Shown here: positions 6,613 to 10,025 of the stretch, piece by piece
Position numbering within the stretch: the stretch's first letter is position 1
How the letters are laid out: every line of letters starts with the position of its first letter
From: Chrysochromulina tobinii
Lineage: Eukaryota > Haptophyta > Prymnesiales > Chrysochromulinaceae
Direction of reading: 5' to 3'
Length of the DNA stretch: 10,025 bases
Assembly (NCBI GenBank): GCA_001275005.1
Contig: JWZX01002720.1
Coordinates: 1 to 10,025, forward strand
Notes under the pieces: generated by a model
Told to the model about the DNA's origin: nothing
Database searches by the model: none
What the model saw: only the letters and a program-made list of their open reading frames with translations
Program-made: the position numbers and the translations under genes

Positions 6613-7231
6613 GGCAACGGACGCCCGACTCCTCCTCGGCATCGCCGTCCCCGGCCGCGTCCGAGGGCTTCTCCTCGTGGGAGTAGCGGCACTTGCCATT
6701 GCACGTGCCGCTGGCAAAGTTGCGGCAGGGCGGCCCAGCTGGGTTGCCGCCCTCCATCCGCTCCAGCACGTCCCGGGGCTGCTCCTTCCTCTTGCCGTCA
6801 GCCGCCGGCTTCTCGACGACCTTGCCAGCCGCAGCCGCCGCCTCAGCAGCGGACTCAGTCCCAGAGTCAGCCCCAGAGTCGCTCCCAGTCGAGGATGGCC
6901 AGATCGCCCGTTTGGGCGTGCAGTCCACCATCTGCAGCAGTCGCAGATGGCTCGCCCATTCCAGCAGTCTAATCCGCTGCCATTCGGTCGCAGATAGACT
7001 GCCGAGCCCATGCCGAGCCCAGCTGGCACACGGGGTCGAGGGTGCTCGCAGAGTCAACTGAGAGGCACAAGGAGTCCAGGGTGGCGACAGACCACCCATT
7101 GGGAAGTCGGACGAGAAGCTAGCCAGTGCAGCCGCAGAAAAAGCTCGACCACCCCCTGGGGCGCCACCCGCTGCACAGTCACCGAAAGACTGCTGGTCAA
7201 GAAAGTGTCGAAGGATGCGATGCGATTGCAT
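6584..7231 (-). CDS. Putative small CCCH zinc-finger protein (215 codons, hypothetical)
   Basis: Likely an RNA- or nucleic-acid-binding protein, judged only from its single CCCH finger; cellular role and partner are unknown. From the ATG at 7231, the finger is at residues 169-185 (6677-6727): C169, C177, C181 and H185, context PCRNFASGTC and CRYSHEE. Spacing is C-X7-C-X3-C-X3-H, two residues shorter between the second and third Cys than the common X5 form. Before it lies a low-complexity Ser/Asp/Ala linker (about 112-133) and a charged EKPAADGKRKEQPRDVLERM segment. An acidic tail, GDGDAEEESG, follows. I chose the first ATG in frame. The frame stays open upstream to a TAG at 7355-7357 without another ATG, only a TTG at 7294, so an upstream exon is possible. 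A further ATG at 6931 would give about 115 residues covering the best-looking part. Cys/His-finger domains also occur in retroelement polyproteins, but no protease, integrase or reverse transcriptase motif is nearby. The N-terminal third is composition-driven and less credible. Confidence 0.55.
   Translation of the reverse strand: MQSHRILRHFLDQQSFGDCAAGGAPGGGRAFSAAALASFSSDFPMGGLSPPWTPCASQLTLRAPSTPCASWARHGLGSLSATEWQRIRLLEWASHLRLLQMVDCTPKRAIWPSSTGSDSGADSGTESAAEAAAAAGKVVEKPAADGKRKEQPRDVLERMEGGNPAGPPCRNFASGTCNGKCRYSHEEKPSDAAGDGDAEEESGVRCHLSISLISR
6886..6964. repeat. Diverged direct duplication, copy A
   Basis: Copy A aligns with 7256-7341 (copy B) at an offset of about 370-376 bp. Shared landmarks in order are CAGTCGAG, GGCCA, TCGCCC, GGCGT, CTG.AGCAGTC.CAGATGG and CGCCCA..CCA. 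It falls inside the minus CCCH frame (about residues 90-115 from the ATG at 7231). In a different minus frame copy A reads RAICDCCRWWTA and copy B reads RSICDCFRWQAG. The best-matching frame is therefore not the zinc-finger frame. Confidence 0.7.
6928..6950. repeat. Perfect 8-bp inverted repeat, 7-nt loop
   Basis: CCATCTGC at 6928-6935 and GCAGATGG at 6943-6950 are exact reverse complements around AGCAGTC. The hairpin lies within copy A of the duplication and within the CCCH frame, covering the internal ATG at 6931. Copy B keeps the right arm as ACAGATGG and a degraded left arm (GCCACCTG), so the structure is not well preserved. Confidence 0.6.
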
Positions 7232-7255
7232 AGTCACAGCCGAGCAGCACCCACG

Positions 7256-7341
7256 CAGTCGAGAGCGGCCAAGTCGCCCTTGTGGGGGCGTCAAGCCTGC
7301 CTGCCACCTGAAGCAGTCACAGATGGACCGCCCAGTCCACC
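7256..7341. repeat. Diverged direct duplication, copy B
   Basis: Copy B is the partner of 6886-6964, upstream of the CCCH gene's ATG when read on the minus strand. It carries small insertions relative to copy A, for example AAGCCTGCCTGCCACC in place of GCAGTCCACC. It is followed within about 25 bp by the start of the 36-bp minisatellite. The two copies and the intervening 290 bp may represent an old tandem duplication or a decayed paralogous exon. Confidence 0.65.
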
Positions 7342-7691
7342 TTTCAGAAGCGCGCTAGCTATTGGCGCCGAGCTGAGGGGCCAGCTGCCGAGGCCGTCGA
7401 GCTGAGCTCCAAGCCGAGCGGCAAGCTGCCGAAGCCGTCAAGCGCCGAGCCAAGTGGCAAGCGGCCAAAGCAATCGAGCTCCAAGCCAAGCGGCAAGCCG
7501 CCGTGGTCGTTGAGTGCAGGCCGATCGGCAAGCTGCTGAAGCCGTCAAGCGCTGAGCCAATGGCAAGCCTTCGAGGTCGTCACGCGAGTCACAGAGTGGC
7601 AAGCTGCCAAAGCACTCGAGTGCCGATACAAGAGGCGACCGAGAGGCAAGCTGCCGTAGCTTTCAAGCGCCAACCCGAGCGGCGAGCTGCT

Positions 7692-7769
7692 AGCAGTCGA
7701 GCTCTGAGCCGAAGGGCGAGCCGTCAAGGCCGTCGAGCGTCTACCTAGCGGCAAGCTGCCTAAGCAATC
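7692..7769. repeat. Higher-order block in the 36-bp array, copy 1
   Basis: This 78-bp block matches 8551-8629 at an offset of 859-860 bp, roughly 24 units. Shared order: AGCARTCGAG, then CTGAGC, GAAGGGCGAGCC, TCAAGGCCGTCGAGCGTC, CCTAGCGGCAAGCTGCC and TAAGCAATC. Differences are a few substitutions and a one-base indel near 7742. The match is much closer than between adjacent 36-bp units, so the array has higher-order structure. Confidence 0.75.
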
Positions 7770-8550
7770 AAGCTCCAAACGGCGAGCCGTGTGGTCGTTG
7801 AGCGCCGTGCCGCGATCGGCAAGCTGCCGACCCGTCCAGCGCCGAGCCAAGTGGCAAGCTGCCTTAGCCATCGAATGCTAAGTGGAGCGGCAAGCTGCCG
7901 AGGCCGCTGAGAGCTGAGCCAAGCAGCAAGCTGCCGAGGCTGTCGAGAACTGAGCCAAGCAGCAAGCTGCCGAGGCTGTCGAGCGCGTCACCGAGTCGCA
8001 AGCTCCCAAAGCAATCAAGCTCCGAACCGAAAGGCGAGCTGCCGCGGCCATCGAACCCTGAGCTGAGGGGCGAGCCGCCACGGCCGACGAGCGCCATGCC
8101 GAGCGGCAAGCCGCCAAAGCAATCGAGCTCCAAACCGAGCAGCAAGCCACCGAAGCTGATGAGCGCCGAGCCGAGCGGCAAGCTGCCTAGGCCATCAACG
8201 TCCGAGCCATCCAAAGTGGCAAGCCGCTGAGGCCGTCGAGCGCGTCACCGATCCGGAAGCTGACAAAGCAATCGAGTGCCGAACAGAGAGGCAAGCTGCC
8301 GCAGCCAACAAGCGCCTCTCGCTGATCGGCATGCTGCCGTAGCCGTCGGGCGCGAGCTGAGAGTCCAGCTGCTCTAGCCGTCGAGCGCCGATCCCAGCGG
8401 CAAGCCGCCAAAGCCGCCAAAGCCGAGCCCCTCGGCAAGTTGCCGTAATCGTCGAGCACCGAGTCAAAGGGCAAGCTACTGCACCATCGAGTGCCGAGAC
8501 GAGTGGCAAGCTACCTTAGCCGTCAGCCGCGACCCGGGCGGCACGCCACT

Positions 8551-8629
8551 AGCAATCGAGCCCTGAGCTGAAGGGCGAGCCCTCAAGGCCGTCGAGCGTC
8601 ATGCCTAGCGGCAAGCTGCCTAAGCAATC
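8551..8629. repeat. Higher-order block in the 36-bp array, copy 2
   Basis: Partner of 7692-7769. The similarity extends upstream more weakly, with GACCCGGGCGGCACGCCACT here against AACCCGAGCGGCGAGCTGCT there. The duplicated unit was therefore probably longer than the clean 78 bp. Confidence 0.75.
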
Positions 8630-9766
8630 GAGCTCAGAGCCGAGCGGCAAGCTACCGTAGCTGTTGAGCTCTGTGCCAAGCGGCAACTGCCACGGCCGCC
8701 AAGCACCGAATCAAGTGGCAAGCTGCCGTAGCCGTCAACGCTGAGTCGGTCGGCATGCAAGCTGTGCCATAGCCGTTGAGCGCCGAGCCGATCGGCAAGC
8801 TGCCGAGGCCGTCAAGCGCCGACCCAAGTGGCAAGCCGCCGAAAGTACTTGGGTACCGAGCCAAGTGGCTAATTGCTGGGGCCATCGAGCGCCGAGCCGA
8901 GATGCAACCGCCGTAGCGCCATGCCGAGCGGCGAGCAGCCATAGTCGTTGCGCGCCGTGCCGAGCGGCAAGCGGTTGAGGCCGCCAAGCGCCATGCCAAG
9001 CGGCAAACTGCCGCTAAGCGCCGCTAAGCGCCGAGCCAAGCGGCAAGCTGCCAGGGACGTTTAGCACCGAGCCCATCAGCAAGCCGCCGTAGCCGTCAAC
9101 GCCGTGCCGAGCAGCAAGCCGCCAGCTATTGAACGCCGAGCTGAGGGGCTAGCCGTCAAGACCGTTGAGCACCGTGCCGAGCGTCATGCTGCCGAGGCTG
9201 TAAAGCGCTGAGCGGAGCGGCAAGCCGCCGAGGCCGACAAGCGCCATGCTGAGCGGCAAGCTGCCAAAGCAATCGAGCTCCAAGCCGAGCGGCGAGCCGC
9301 CGTGGCCGATGGGCGCCGTCTAGCGGCAAGCTGCCGAGGCCATCAAGCGCCGAGCCAAGCAGCAAGCTGCCGAGGCCGTCAAGGCCAACGAGCGGCAAGC
9401 TGTTCCGTAGCCATCGAATGCTAAGTGGAGAGGCAAGCAGAGCCAAGCAGCAAGCTTCTGAGAGGCCGCCGGGAGCGTCGCCGAGCCGCAAGCTCTACCA
9501 TAGCCACATCAACGCTAGCCGACCAGCAAGCCGCCGAGGCCGTCAAGTGCTGATCAAAAGGATGAGGCAGAGGCTGCTTCGAAGCGAGCGGCCAGGCAGC
9601 AAGCGCTGCACGGAGTTGCAAGCTGCCAAGGCCATCGAGCACCATGCCGAGCGGCAAGCTGCCAAAGCATTCGAGCTCCAAGCCAGCGGCGAGCCGTCGT
9701 GGCCGATGAGCGCCGTGCCGAGCGAGTTGCCTAAGCCATCAAGCACCGCGCCAGGGCGACCGTGAA

Positions 9767-9778
9767 CTGTGATCACAG
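9767..9778. repeat. Perfect 12-bp palindrome CTGTGATCACAG
   Basis: The 12 bases are identical on both strands. It sits at the boundary where the 36-bp array ends. It could be a dyad protein-binding site, but a single copy gives no functional evidence. Confidence 0.6.
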
Positions 9779-9913
9779 GAAGCCAACCGCGCAGCACACG
9801 TGATTGCAGGCAGCCAAGCGAGCCAACAGCGCAGCAGCAAATGCAGCTGGAATCCTGAGGACAAGAGCTAAAACTCAAGAAGAAACCTCAACGTGCAGAA
9901 AGACTGAAAGAAA

Positions 9914-9937
9914 TGCATGCATACATTTATGCATGCA
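9914..9937. repeat. 9-bp perfect inverted repeat with 6-nt loop
   Basis: TGCATGCAT at 9914-9922 and ATGCATGCA at 9929-9937 are exact reverse complements around ACATTT. Each arm is itself built from the palindrome TGCATGCA. No T-tract follows on the plus strand, so a bacterial-type terminator is not supported. Confidence 0.65.
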
Positions 9938-10025
9938 AACAATGGTGATAATGCAGCGCTATCAGGTCTCGTGCACGGATAACACACGGAAGCTCGATCT
10001 GGCGCATATGATCAATGCGTTCCAC

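Larger units (their letters stand above)
7366..9760. repeat. 36-bp minisatellite, about 65 degenerate units
   Basis: The first clear unit is 7366-7401: CGCCGAGCTGAGGGGCCAGC continuing TGCCGAGGCCGTCGAG. Further 36-bp units follow with the core GAGCGGCAAGCTGCCRARGC and ends such as CGTCAAG or AATCGAG. Many are exactly 36 bp; others carry indels of a few bases. The minus strand can be read as 12-residue repeats (LDGLGSLPLGSA-like, longest at 7864-8214). Plus frames read KLPKPSSAEPSG-like. Every frame is repeatedly broken: minus frames at 7545-7871, 7864-8214, 8195-8509 and 8652-8999 switch phase. The array is therefore called non-coding minisatellite, though a decayed repeat-protein gene is possible. 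The core GGCAAGCTGCC can fold as GGCA-AGC-TGCC in most units. Confidence 0.9.
9761..10025. other. Right flank, non-repetitive, no gene seen
   Basis: The minisatellite fades out near 9750-9760 and the composition becomes more balanced, with an A-rich stretch at about 9866-9912. No frame of useful length lies fully within it; a minus frame reaching to 9878 is mostly repeat-derived. Two perfect inverted repeats, listed separately, are its only structure. Confidence 0.5.

Noticed and set aside
7864-8214. Leucine/glycine 12-residue repeat protein on the minus strand
   Set aside because: The frame shifts repeatedly along the array and no long continuous reading exists. It does not match the leucine-rich repeat consensus. 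Kept only as a possible decayed gene in the findings.
1-10025. tRNA, rRNA, transposase, reverse transcriptase or integrase genes
   Set aside because: I looked on both strands and saw no conserved tRNA arms, rRNA core sequences, or catalytic motifs of mobile-element enzymes.

Overview
The window looks like nuclear DNA of a GC-rich, repeat-rich eukaryote, most likely a protist or microalga. This is inferred from composition, since no marker gene fixes the taxon. About 7.5 of the 10 kb is tandemly repeated DNA. There are no compact operon-like genes, ribosome binding sites, rRNA or tRNA. Most open frames are by-products of repeats whose unit lacks stops, and several begin at GTG or TTG rather than ATG.

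Layout from left to right. (1) 1-170 is a short flank with a 21-bp-spaced duplication and a 12-bp palindrome. (2) About 175-4170 is a satellite-like array of some 27 units, typically 145-153 bp. Each unit joins an AT-rich box (itself three or four copies of an 11-mer like AATCATGATGT) to a GC-rich, hairpin-prone half. The last periods are exactly 145 bp and nearly identical, while the left and middle are divergent, with truncated and enlarged units and a (GGTGC)17 microsatellite. (3) About 4171-4918 is non-satellite DNA with a degenerate internal duplication and a balanced-composition stretch open on both strands. (4) About 4919-5890 is an array of GATACA/TGTATC words in both orientations, often with 11-bp period, ending in a duplicated C-tract. 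(5) 5928-6524 is unassigned sequence, followed by an eight-unit 11-bp repeat at 6525-6612. (6) On the minus strand, 6584-7231 is the only convincing protein-coding candidate: a C-terminal CCCH zinc finger behind an Ala/Ser/acidic linker. A diverged direct duplication (6886-6964 and 7256-7341) lies within and upstream of it. (7) About 7366-9760 is a 36-bp minisatellite of roughly 65 units with higher-order blocks. (8) 9761-10025 is a non-repetitive tail with two perfect inverted repeats.

No pathway or multi-gene system can be reconstructed. The points of interest are the repeat architecture: a nested 11-bp/145-bp organisation, the same 11-bp period in three arrays of different sequence, a homogenised array edge, and one compact CCCH protein gene embedded among the arrays.
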